A stretch of DNA of 25,239 nt from CAYJEQ01 sp964371155 (GCA_964371155.1 CAYJLI010000032.1:1-25239), one strand, 5' to 3'; counted from the first letter of the stretch, positions 1 to 6,322 are shown. Program-made: numbers and translations. The notes: generated by a model from the sequence alone, not told the origin.

Positions 1-122
1 TGAATGACTACCCAGATTCATTCATCTACTCGGATATTGAGCTTGAAATGCCCGTAGACGAAGAAGCAGTAGAAGAAGCAGAAAAAGAAATCCCTGAAAC
101 AGGTGGGGTTTTAGCTGAGTAA
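1..122 (+). CDS. C-terminal fragment of an acidic protein; paralogue of the gene at 24639-25239
   Basis: Only the last 39 complete codons and the stop lie in the window; the gene begins before it. The reading frame starts NDYPDSFIYSDIELEMP and ends IPETGGVLAE. It matches the C-terminus of the minus-strand gene at 24639-25239 with only three or four differences, all in the short acidic run before the end, and the DNA is also almost identical. The family is not one I recognise. The PETG string recalls a sortase signal, but no hydrophobic segment or basic tail follows, so I do not call it one. Function unknown; the reading frame itself is well supported by conservation between the two copies. 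Confidence 0.8.
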   Translation, partial: NDYPDSFIYSDIELEMPVDEEAVEEAEKEIPETGGVLAE

Positions 123-146
123 TTTTTAAGATTTAATATTAAGATA

Positions 147-188
147 TAATGCTGTATTTTTCCGCTGCTGCGGAGGAATACAGCATTA
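147..188 (+). terminator. long stem-loop 3' of the partial gene, possible terminator
   Basis: A stem of about 19 bp (arms 147-165 and 170-188, with G-T wobbles) closes on the loop tgct. It lies 25 bases after the stop of the fragment at 1-122. No T-run follows directly, so it may be a processing or mRNA-stability hairpin rather than a classical intrinsic terminator. Its core (tgtatt..tccg / cggaggaataca) resembles the hairpin at 24570-24614, which follows the paralogous gene. Confidence 0.55.
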
Positions 189-210
189 ATTCAATTATAG
201 AGCCTTTTTA

Positions 211-285
211 ATGGATAAAAAATCAGCGGACAAAACACCGAATAATATTAGTGCTTACGGTAGCGAAGTTAGCAGAGTATTATAG
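211..285 (+). CDS. possible 24-residue ORF or gene remnant
   Basis: A short open frame begins ATGGATAAAAAATCAGCGG and reads MDKKSADKTPNNISAYGSEV followed by SRVL and a stop. There is no convincing ribosome binding site upstream (only gag at 200-202). The hydrophilic peptide could be the tail of a degraded gene rather than an expressed peptide. I list it because it is the only coding-like sequence in the 420-base gap between the fragment at 1-122 and the DUF3793 gene. Confidence 0.15.
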   Translation: MDKKSADKTPNNISAYGSEVSRVL

Positions 286-341
286 ATTTGTTAAATCATT
301 ATAAATTGCCCAAAGTAGAATATAAATATGCTAAATACCTA

Positions 342-370
342 TTGACAAATACTTTAAAACAATGTATATT
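342..370 (+). promoter_or_regulatory. sigma-A promoter of the DUF3793-flavodoxin-fez operon
   Basis: TTGACA (342-347), a 17-base spacer and TATATT (365-370) fit the housekeeping consensus closely. Transcription would start near 377, inside the palindrome at 371-400, and leave a leader of about 165 bases before the first gene. Confidence 0.8.
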
Positions 371-400
371 AAAATAGGTTAGCGAAAACTAACCTATTTT
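371..400 (+). promoter_or_regulatory. palindromic operator overlapping the transcription start, DtxR-like arms
   Basis: Two perfect 12-bp arms, AAAATAGGTTAG and CTAACCTATTTT, are separated by cgaaaa. The arms contain TAGGTTAG/CTAACCTA, as in the DtxR/IdeR iron-box consensus, but the half-sites are several bases further apart than in that consensus. The position directly after the -10 box fits a repressor site. It could also fold as an RNA hairpin at the 5' end of the transcript. The binding protein is not in this window. Confidence 0.55.
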
Positions 401-442
401 AATTAAATCACCGCTATAACGGCGGTTAATTTTAAGATAATA

Positions 443-464
443 AGTTAGTCTTTTTTAACTAACT
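443..464 (+). promoter_or_regulatory. second palindrome in the operon leader
   Basis: AGTTAGT (443-449) and ACTAACT (458-464) form 7-bp arms around an eight-base, T-rich centre. The TTAG/CTAA core is shared with the palindrome at 371-400, which suggests a second site for the same regulator or a leader hairpin. A smaller ccgc/gcgg hairpin lies between the two at 411-425. Confidence 0.35.
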
Positions 465-543
465 CAACCCGTGCGAGCCTTGTTTGCTAAGAGCATCTAA
501 GGCAAATTTTCTACATATAAAAAAATATCAGAGGCTATGTAAT

Positions 544-1110
544 ATGATAACTGAAAAAACACTTATAGAGCATTGTTCACTAACATTATCTTCACTAAAA
601 ACAGCAAGTTTGTTTGGGGTTAAATTCGAAAACGAATTTGACTTAAATGCCGATATATCATTTTGGAATGAGAAATTTTTTCAAAGTGAAGTAAAACTAA
701 GGCTATTAAAGACGGCCGAAAATTTTGCGCTTGTATATATGTACAGGCAGGATATGCTCCTAAATGATATGAATGACGCAAAGGCAAGTGCCGTACTTTC
801 ACGCTATGGGTATAAAGATTTAAGTGTGGATTTAGCAATAAAGCGATTGTCGCAAAGGCTTAATGCCTATGAAGAATTCCCACACGAAATTGGTTTGTTT
901 TTGGGTTATCCACCAAGCGATGTTGAGGGATTTATCTGCAACAAAGGTAGAAATTGCAATCTTTGTAGATATTGGAAAGTATATGAAAACGAAAGCGAGG
1001 CTTTGCTAAAGTTTGCAAAATATGATAAGTGTAAAGCCGTATACAAAAGGCTCTGGCAAGAAGGACAGGATATTTTAAGGCTTACCGTGAAAAAACGAGC
1101 GGTTGCCTAA
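544..1110 (+). CDS. DUF3793 family protein, predicted cytoplasmic
   Basis: The 188-residue protein belongs to DUF3793, a clostridial family of unknown biochemical function that often sits near flavodoxin and iron genes. The family signature is clear in the C-terminal half: FPHEIGLFLGYPPSDVEGFI, then CNLCRYWKVY and a KYDKC segment. These give several cysteines (CNKGRNCNLC, YDKC) that could bind metal or haem, which is inference. The open frame extends upstream to a TTG at 484, but I chose the ATG at 544 because AGAGG (530-534) lies nine bases before it and the protein then starts MITEKTLIEHCS, as family members do. It is the first gene of the iron-related operon, 41 bases before the flavodoxin gene. 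No membrane segment or signal peptide is seen. Confidence 0.8.
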   Translation: MITEKTLIEHCSLTLSSLKTASLFGVKFENEFDLNADISFWNEKFFQSEVKLRLLKTAENFALVYMYRQDMLLNDMNDAKASAVLSRYGYKDLSVDLAIKRLSQRLNAYEEFPHEIGLFLGYPPSDVEGFICNKGRNCNLCRYWKVYENESEALLKFAKYDKCKAVYKRLWQEGQDILRLTVKKRAVA

Positions 1111-1151
1111 ATATATAAATAACAAAATTACTTTTAAAGGAGAATTTTATC

Positions 1152-1562
1152 ATGAGCAAAGTAGCAGTAGTTTATTGGAGTGGCACAGGAAACACAGAGG
1201 CTATGGCGAATTTTATAGCTTCAGGCGCAAAATCCAAGGGAGCAGAAGTTGATGTAATGACTTCGGATAAATTTACAAAAGATATGGTTGCAAATTATAC
1301 TTCGATAGCTTTCGGTTGCCCTTCCATGGGTGCTGAGGTTTTAGAAGAAACAGAATTCCAACCAATGTGGGATAGTGTAAAAGATAACCTTGCTGAAGTA
1401 AATGTACTTCTCTTTGGTTCATACGGCTGGGGTGATGGCGAGTGGATGAGAAACTGGGAAGAAGAAACCACAGCTAAAACAGTGGAGTCCTATATGTGCA
1501 ACGAAGCACCTGATGCAGAAGCAGAAGCAGCTTGCACAGCTTGCGGAGAAAAATTAGCGTAA
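1152..1562 (+). CDS. short-chain flavodoxin
   Basis: A 136-residue FMN-binding electron carrier, the usual size for short-chain flavodoxins. The phosphate-binding loop is SGTGNTEAMA (from residue 10), and the second FMN loop is GSYGWGDGEWM near residue 96, with aromatic residues placed to stack on the isoalloxazine ring. The C-terminus is unusual in holding two extra cysteines (ACTACGEKLA). The ribosome binding site AAAGGAG is ideally placed. Flavodoxins replace ferredoxins when iron is short, so its place behind the same promoter as DUF3793 and the fez-like genes fits an iron-limitation operon. The co-regulation is inferred from spacing and lack of a strong terminator, not shown. Confidence 0.92.
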   Translation: MSKVAVVYWSGTGNTEAMANFIASGAKSKGAEVDVMTSDKFTKDMVANYTSIAFGCPSMGAEVLEETEFQPMWDSVKDNLAEVNVLLFGSYGWGDGEWMRNWEEETTAKTVESYMCNEAPDAEAEAACTACGEKLA

Positions 1563-1584
1563 AACTTACTTTAAATAAAGCGAT

Positions 1585-1615
1585 GGAAACCTAAGAATAT
1601 TATTCTTGGGTTTCT
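1585..1615 (+). terminator. intergenic hairpin between flavodoxin and fezX-like genes
   Basis: A 12- to 13-bp stem (arms GAAACCTAAGAA and TTCTTGGGTTTC with one wobble) closes on tatta. No T-run follows, so it probably protects the upstream mRNA segment or partly attenuates readthrough into the next gene rather than ending transcription fully. Confidence 0.45.
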
Positions 1616-1631
1616 GCTGTTGGAGGTATAT

Positions 1632-1976
1632 ATGCAAACTGGAACACAATTTATCATAAATGTTTCAAGGCGGCTACTGCTTGAAACGATGCTCACTGAA
1701 AAACAAATCTCAAAGATGCTCTATATATCTGAAACAACGCTCCGACAGCTCTACATACAAAAATTCAGTATGCCTCCAAAAAGATATATTCGCCATGTTA
1801 AATTATGCAAGGCACGCACCATGCTGAGAACAACCAATAAGACAATAAGCGAAATTGCGTATAATATTGGATATATAAATACAAGTAAATTTGCGGCAGC
1901 ATTTTGCACTGTGCATGGTAAAACGCCATCACAATATCGCAAAAATTGCGGTTTTGGAGTGGAAGAAAAAGGTTAA
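1632..1976 (+). CDS. fezX: AraC-family helix-turn-helix protein, fezX-like regulator
   Basis: The 114-residue protein consists almost only of the AraC/XylS double helix-turn-helix DNA-binding domain. The first helix pair is around residues 22-45 (LTEKQISKMLYISETTLRQL). The second includes ISEIAYNIGYINTSKFAAAF, ending in the family's typical GKTPSQYRK. No ligand-binding domain is present, so it may respond through a partner or simply by abundance. I place the start at the ATG at 1632, five bases after GGAGG (1622-1626), instead of the upstream TTG at 1620. It sits 41 bases before a DUF6110 gene and a P1B ATPase gene, the order described for the Clostridioides difficile ferrosome operon fezXAB. 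The symbol rests on that context and on my memory of the operon, not on a sequence search. Confidence 0.65.
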   Translation: MQTGTQFIINVSRRLLLETMLTEKQISKMLYISETTLRQLYIQKFSMPPKRYIRHVKLCKARTMLRTTNKTISEIAYNIGYINTSKFAAAFCTVHGKTPSQYRKNCGFGVEEKG

Positions 1977-2017
1977 AATTTGGTAAAATAAAATAAAATG
2001 ACATGGAGGGAATATAT

Positions 2018-2281
2018 ATGATACATCTAATTACTAAAGAGAGAAAATGGATTTTTGCTGCAGGCGCTGCAACTGGCCTTGCTGTTTTAGGGCTTATTAA
2101 AACTAAAAAAGCTCGTGATCTTGCTGTAAAAAGTGTTGCGGGAGGTATCATGCTAAAGGATAAGGCTTTAGAAACTGCCGCTAATATCAAAGAAGAAGCT
2201 GATGACATTTGCGCTGAAGCAAAAATGGCTGCTAAAAGTGGATGTACATCTGGTGATGACTGCGATTGCTCAGAGGAATAA
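2018..2281 (+). CDS. fezA: DUF6110 small membrane protein, fezA-like ferrosome component
   Basis: An 87-residue protein with one hydrophobic segment near the N-terminus (about residues 10-26, WIFAAGAATGLAVLGLI), then a charged, probably amphipathic helix of about 45 residues. The tail is acidic and Cys-rich (CTSGDDCDCSEE) and could bind metal. The pattern fits DUF6110. The ATG at 2018 is preferred over the one at 2003 because GGAGGG lies at the right distance before it. Ferrosome clusters pair a P1B-6 ATPase with small membrane proteins, so a role in shaping or targeting the iron-containing vesicle is plausible. That role is inferred from gene order; the family identification is moderately sure. 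Confidence 0.65.
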   Translation: MIHLITKERKWIFAAGAATGLAVLGLIKTKKARDLAVKSVAGGIMLKDKALETAANIKEEADDICAEAKMAAKSGCTSGDDCDCSEE

Positions 2282-2298
2282 AATTTTAGGAGAAGTTT

Positions 2299-4428
2299 AT
2301 GAAATATCATATAGTTTATGATAAGCCCTCCCGCCTCAGAGTTCGATTTGGTAAATACATACTAACAAAGGAGCAGTGTTGCGGACTTTCCGACCTGCTC
2401 CTTTCTATTACAGGTGTAGAGAAAGCATCGGCAAATGAGATTAACGGTTCTGTGCTTATCGAGTATAATGAGATCACCGCAAGGGAGAAAATCTTAAACA
2501 AACTTTCTTTTTTGTCACTGTCCGACATTAAAGATGGTGCCCCCACGGAAGAAGATCGTGCGACAGCTTTAGAAAACAAAATGAAAAAACGCATAGTAAA
2601 GCACTGCGTATGTCATTTAGCGAGGCATTTTTTCCTGCCTGCATATCCGCATAGAATTTACACTTTAGTGCGCTCCACACCATATATTTTAAATGGAATG
2701 AAGGCGCTTGCAAACAAAAAGATAAATGTTGAAGTTTTGGATGGCACGGCAATATCCGCTTCACTGCTTTCGAAAAATTATAAAACAGCCTCCTCTACAA
2801 TGTTTTTGCTTGGATTATCGGATTTGCTCCTTGAATATTCAAATTTAAGGGCGAAACACGCTTTAGCTCAAAGCCTTACAATAAGCGTGGACAAGGTCTG
2901 GCTTGTGAGTGATGGGGTGGAAATACAAGTGCATCACAGCAATATTGTGGTGGGCGATATTATCCGCATAAGAAAAGGCAGTTTAATCCCCATGGATGGC
3001 ACTGTTGTAAAGGGTGATGCGCTTATAAATGAAGCCACAATGACGGGTGAGCCAATCCCCGTGCATAAGGCTGTGGACAGCACAGTTTTTGCAGGTACTG
3101 TTATTGAGGATGGCGAAATTGATGTGGAAGTGCTCAGCCTGCAAACTGATTCCCGCATGGCTAAAATAATTGATTTAATCGACACAGGCGAAAAAGAAAA
3201 GGCGGCAGTACAGGGCAGAGCGGAAAGACTTGCCGATGATATTGTGCCTATAAGCTTTGGGCTCTTCTTTCTCACCTTAGCTCTAACAGGCAGTATTACA
3301 CGTGCTTTGTCGGTGCTCATGGTTGACTTTTCTTGCGCTATTAAACTAACAACACCAATTACAGTTATCTCGGCTCTCAAAGAGAGTGTTCATCATCAGG
3401 TGCTTGTTAAGGGTGGGAAATATATTGAAGTCCTATCAAAAGTGGATACAGTTATTTTTGATAAGACTGGCACGCTTACAAATGCTGTACCTAAAGTGTC
3501 GAAAATCATTCCGATAGCTGAGGGATACACCGAAGAAGAAGTGCTTAAAATAGCTGCCTGTCTTGAGGAGCATTTCCCCCATAGTGTTGCATCATCAATT
3601 GTAAAAGAAGCAAAATTAAGGGGAATTCATCACCCTGAAGAGCATGGAAAAGTTGAATATATCGTAGCACATGGCATAGCGAGTATATACAATGGAAAAC
3701 ATTCGATTATCGGCAGTAGGCATTTTGTTTTTGACGATGAAAATGTAGAATATCCCACCGATAAAGAAAGCTTTATAAGCGAGCAAATCGGAAGCGACAG
3801 TGCAGTTTATCTCGCTGTGGATAGCGAGCTTATCGGAATTATTTGCATAAACGACCCACCGAGGGCGGACGCTAAAGACACAATAGACATGCTTAGAAGC
3901 GAGGGAATAAAAGACATATTCATGATCACGGGCGACAGTGAAAGCAGTGCAAAACACACCTGCTCACTGCTTGGAATTGATAAATACTATGCCTCGGTAC
4001 TGCCCGATGGCAAAGCCGAAATAGTTGAAAAGCTAAAATCAGAGGGAAGAACAATTCTCATGGTTGGCGATGGCATAAACGACACTCCTGCACTCAGTGT
4101 TGCCGATGTATCACTCACTTTAAATGGTTCATCCGATATTGCACGAGAAGTTGCCGATATTTCGGTGATTTCCCATGAGCTCACAAAGATAGTTGAGATA
4201 CGCAGATTATCTGTAAAGCTTATGAAGAAAATTTATAGGCAGTATGGAATAATAGTTTCTTTTAACACCGCTTTAATTGTTCTGGGCATTTTCGGTGTGA
4301 TTACGGCTAGCACATCTGCATGGCTTCACAATGCTTCCACTATCGCACTTACAGGAGCTTCCACAAGACCTGTAATGAAAAAAGAAGATTTAATCATAAT
4401 GGAGGACGAAAAAAATGAAACAACATAA
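2299..4428 (+). CDS. fezB: P1B-6 type heavy-metal ATPase, fezB-like ferrosome iron pump
   Basis: A 709-residue P-type ATPase. Visible motifs are TGE (residues 249-251, actuator), DKTGTLT with the phosphorylated aspartate at 388, TGD near 540, and GDGINDTPA near 590. The membrane metal site is not CPC: the equivalent segment reads FSCAIKLTTP (residues 344-353). The N-terminus has a ferredoxin-like fold pattern but no CxxC metal site; instead residues 10-18 read PSRLRVRFG with arginines at 12, 14 and 16, matching the Arg-rich motif I recall for FezB proteins. The C-terminal membrane part ends in LHNAST. Family members import ferrous iron into ferrosomes, membrane-bound iron stores. An AGGAG site precedes the start, and the gene overlaps the next small ORF by 14 bases. 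The alternative is a plasma-membrane metal exporter. Confidence 0.78.
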   Translation: MKYHIVYDKPSRLRVRFGKYILTKEQCCGLSDLLLSITGVEKASANEINGSVLIEYNEITAREKILNKLSFLSLSDIKDGAPTEEDRATALENKMKKRIVKHCVCHLARHFFLPAYPHRIYTLVRSTPYILNGMKALANKKINVEVLDGTAISASLLSKNYKTASSTMFLLGLSDLLLEYSNLRAKHALAQSLTISVDKVWLVSDGVEIQVHHSNIVVGDIIRIRKGSLIPMDGTVVKGDALINEATMTGEPIPVHKAVDSTVFAGTVIEDGEIDVEVLSLQTDSRMAKIIDLIDTGEKEKAAVQGRAERLADDIVPISFGLFFLTLALTGSITRALSVLMVDFSCAIKLTTPITVISALKESVHHQVLVKGGKYIEVLSKVDTVIFDKTGTLTNAVPKVSKIIPIAEGYTEEEVLKIAACLEEHFPHSVASSIVKEAKLRGIHHPEEHGKVEYIVAHGIASIYNGKHSIIGSRHFVFDDENVEYPTDKESFISEQIGSDSAVYLAVDSELIGIICINDPPRADAKDTIDMLRSEGIKDIFMITGDSESSAKHTCSLLGIDKYYASVLPDGKAEIVEKLKSEGRTILMVGDGINDTPALSVADVSLTLNGSSDIAREVADISVISHELTKIVEIRRLSVKLMKKIYRQYGIIVSFNTALIVLGIFGVITASTSAWLHNASTIALTGASTRPVMKKEDLIIMEDEKNETT

Positions 4429-4495
4429 ATTTTGGTCATACCTTGCGGTTTTTTCGATGATAATGTGCATTTATACTGGATATAAGCATAGGTAG
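4415..4495 (+). CDS. 26-residue single-span membrane peptide, DUF6219-like
   Basis: This ORF overlaps the last 14 bases of the fezB-like gene in another frame. GGAGG at 4401-4405 lies nine bases before the ATG, stronger than expected by chance inside a coding region. The peptide is MKQHKFWSYL, then a hydrophobic core AVFSMIMCIY, then TGYKHR: basic at both ends with one membrane-spanning stretch. I recall a small clostridial family (DUF6219) with the same H-K-x-W start and YTGYKH end; the assignment is from memory. Being coupled to the ATPase gene, it may be a regulatory or structural subunit of that pump or of the ferrosome membrane. Function unknown. Confidence 0.65.
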   Translation: MKQHKFWSYLAVFSMIMCIYTGYKHR

Positions 4496-4569
4496 TGTTT
4501 AGCTATTACAGCAAATGGGGCGGCAGCTCTAATGCAAATATGTTTTATGAGAGCTTATCTCTATGAAAA

Positions 4570-4660
4570 GCCTTATCTAAGGCGAGTATTGCCACCCAAG
4601 GCAAAAACTGCCCCCAAGGCGATTTTATCCTCTGTGAGTGCAGGAGTATTCTCACCCAAT
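4570..4660. repeat. repeat-like intergenic segment with GAGTATTnnCACCCAA twice
   Basis: The gap after the small ORF (4496-4711) holds no gene. It contains the palindrome GCCTTATCTAAGGC (4570-4583) followed by GAGTATTGCCACCCAA (4584-4599) and, 60 bases on, GAGTATTCTCACCCAA (4644-4659). The 15-base string AGTATTGCCACCCAA occurs again at the outer end of the inverted-repeat element at 14197-14462, and the palindrome resembles CCTTACTCGTGTAAGG inside that element. This looks like a decayed copy of the same intergenic repeat. Confidence 0.4.
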
Positions 4661-4711
4661 CACCACCCCGCTCACATAAAACTCTCTACCTAAAACTAAT
4701 AATTTAAGCCT

Positions 4712-4745
4712 AAGACTGCACTTCTGCATGGTGCAGTCTTTTCTT
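4712..4745 (+). terminator. intrinsic terminator of the fez operon
   Basis: AAGACTGCAC (4712-4721) and GTGCAGTCTT (4731-4740) form a perfect 10-bp stem with a nine-base loop, followed by a T-rich tail (ttctt). It separates the iron operon from the chrA promoter. Confidence 0.75.
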
Positions 4746-4763
4746 ATTCTAAAAATATTATAC

Positions 4764-4792
4764 TTGACAGTGGTAAAATCATATGCTATTAT
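4764..4792 (+). promoter_or_regulatory. sigma-A promoter of chrA-padR-MFS operon
   Basis: TTGACA (4764-4769), 17 bases, TATTAT (4787-4792). The predicted start falls inside the palindrome at 4794-4823. Confidence 0.75.
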
Positions 4793-4793
4793 T

Positions 4794-4823
4794 ATTACGA
4801 AATACGATAACGATTTTCGTAAT
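4794..4823 (+). promoter_or_regulatory. 30-bp palindromic operator upstream of chrA
   Basis: The outer arms ATTACGAAA and TTTCGTAAT are perfect inverted repeats, and the inner part keeps paired CG steps at symmetrical positions. The site begins directly after the -10 box, so binding would block transcription. The PadR regulator encoded third from this promoter (6020-6322) is the natural candidate, but PadR sites are usually shorter, so another regulator is possible. Confidence 0.55.
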
Positions 4824-4846
4824 AAAGATTATCCAAGGAGAAAAAA

Positions 4847-6010
4847 ATGAATAAGTTAAGTTTTTTAAAAGATGTTTTAATATGCTCACTCGGAGCATAC
4901 GGAGGGCCTGAGGCGCATATTGGGGTATTTTTAAATCAGCTCGTTAGCAAGAAGAAATACCTATCGGAAGAAGAGCTTATTGAGCTGAATGCCCTATGCA
5001 GTATTTTACCCGGCCCAACAAGCACGCAAACTGTTGTGGCAGTAGGCTATAAAATGGGTGGCAAATCGCTTGCATTTTTAAGCATGGTAGTTTGGGCATT
5101 GCCCGTTATTTTATTTATGACAGCGCTATCATTTTTATATCCACTTCTCGCACACTATAATATCTCAAGTGATTTTATTAGATTTATCCCTGCTATGGCG
5201 ATAGCGTTCATCTTAGTTGCAACCTACAAAATATCAAAAAAGGTAATCAAAGACAGAACAACGCTTATTTTAGCAGTGCTTAGCACGATGATTATTTACT
5301 TTATTCGAGATCCATGGATATATCCTTTGCTATTAATTTCGGGTGGAGTGATTGCCTGCCTTATTTATAAGGAAAAGAATATGTGGAGTTATCAAAAAGT
5401 AAGCTTCCCATGGATTTATATAATTGTGCTAATGGGAATTGCCCTTGCCACCTTCGTCTTAGCCACTGTTTTTGATAATTTATTCTATGATCTAATCTAT
5501 CATTTTTACCGCTTCGGATATTTAGTATTCGGTGGAGGGCAGGTGGTTGTGCCTTTAATGTTTAACCAACTGGTGGACATCTCAGGGGTAATGACCTCGG
5601 AAGAATTTCTAACAGGCTATGGCTTAGTGCAAGGATTACCGGGGCCGATGTTTAGCTTTAGTGCCTATGCAGGCGGTATGGCTGGCAGAGAATTTGGAGT
5701 TATCGGCCAGACTGCCATGGGGTTTTTATCGGGAATATTGATTTTTCTACCGGGAAATCTGCTCATTTATTTTGTATATCCAGTGTGGAATGATTTAAGA
5801 AAAATGAAGGGCATCAAAATTGCTCTAAAGGGAATTAACGCTGTGGCAAGTGGTATGATATTTGTAGCTTCGCTCATTTTGCTTCAGCAAGTAGGAATTG
5901 CAATTGATAATATTTTAGTTATAGTAGTAAGCAGTGTTATTCTTTTATGGGGCAAAATCCCTGCACCACTTTTAGTGTTGGCTGTTTTGGGACTCGGATT
6001 TATAATTTAG
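4847..6010 (+). CDS. chrA: ChrA-type chromate/anion transporter, bidomain
   Basis: A 387-residue integral membrane protein with the two homologous halves of the long-chain CHR family. The N-terminal half has SLGAYGGPEAHIGVF and ILPGPTSTQTVVAVG; the C-terminal half has FGGGQVVVPLMFNQL and GLPGPMFSFSAYAGG. These FGG(G)...PGP signatures define ChrA, which moves chromate, and probably other oxyanions, across the cytoplasmic membrane, in known cases outward. Many hydrophobic segments run throughout and there is no signal peptide. AAGGAG precedes the ATG by seven bases. It is the first gene of an operon with a PadR regulator nine bases downstream and an MFS transporter. Chromate as the natural substrate in an anaerobe is doubtful; the family assignment is firm. 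Confidence 0.9.
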   Translation: MNKLSFLKDVLICSLGAYGGPEAHIGVFLNQLVSKKKYLSEEELIELNALCSILPGPTSTQTVVAVGYKMGGKSLAFLSMVVWALPVILFMTALSFLYPLLAHYNISSDFIRFIPAMAIAFILVATYKISKKVIKDRTTLILAVLSTMIIYFIRDPWIYPLLLISGGVIACLIYKEKNMWSYQKVSFPWIYIIVLMGIALATFVLATVFDNLFYDLIYHFYRFGYLVFGGGQVVVPLMFNQLVDISGVMTSEEFLTGYGLVQGLPGPMFSFSAYAGGMAGREFGVIGQTAMGFLSGILIFLPGNLLIYFVYPVWNDLRKMKGIKIALKGINAVASGMIFVASLILLQQVGIAIDNILVIVVSSVILLWGKIPAPLLVLAVLGLGFII

Positions 6011-6019
6011 GAGGTTATT

Positions 6020-6322
6020 ATGGAAGATCAAGTACTTAGGAAACTTTTTTTAGGCTTTATCCAAATTCATATCCTACATCACGCAAAGGAAGAGCCCATT
6101 TTTGGGTCGTTCATGATGGAGGAGCTAAAATCACATGGCTATGATATAAGCCCTGGCACACTCTACCCAATCTTTCACAATTTAGAAAAATCGGGCCATT
6201 TGACAGTGGAGAGTAAAAACCATGAAGGCAAAGTGCGAAAATATTACTCCATCACCGAAAAAGGCGAAGAAACACTCAGAGAGGCAAGGAAGAAAATTAA
6301 GGAGCTGACAGGTGAATTATGA
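6020..6322 (+). CDS. PadR-family transcriptional regulator
   Basis: A 100-residue winged-helix protein of the short PadR type. The family hallmark YDISPGTLYPIFHNLEKSGH spans about residues 40-59, followed by the wing (RKYYSITEKGEETL). There is little beyond the DNA-binding domain except a short C-terminal helix for dimerisation. PadR proteins are mostly repressors of neighbouring transporter genes. It lies nine bases after chrA with an AGGAGG site, and its stop overlaps the start of the MFS gene by four bases (ATGA), showing translational coupling. The palindrome at 4794-4823 is a possible autoregulatory target; that link is inferred. Confidence 0.88.
   Translation: MEDQVLRKLFLGFIQIHILHHAKEEPIFGSFMMEELKSHGYDISPGTLYPIFHNLEKSGHLTVESKNHEGKVRKYYSITEKGEETLREARKKIKELTGEL

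Noticed and set aside
90..122. IPETGG near the C-terminus of both acidic paralogues as a sortase (LPXTG-type) anchor
   Set aside because: The stop codon follows only four residues later. There is no hydrophobic span or basic tail, both of which sorting signals need.
371..400. Fur box at the DUF3793 promoter
   Set aside because: The palindrome lacks the GATAAT-type hexamers of Fur sites; the arms fit DtxR-type sequences better.
1798..2310. Minus-strand open frame of 170 codons across the fezX/fezA-like genes
   Set aside because: It overlaps two genes on the other strand that have good ribosome binding sites and recognisable families. The translation is low-complexity Ser/Ile/Leu-rich antisense.
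4807..4818. Fur/Zur-like string GATAACGATTTT inside the chrA operator
   Set aside because: It resembles part of a Fur or Zur half-site, but the symmetry of the 30-bp palindrome is centred differently and its outer arms do not match either consensus.
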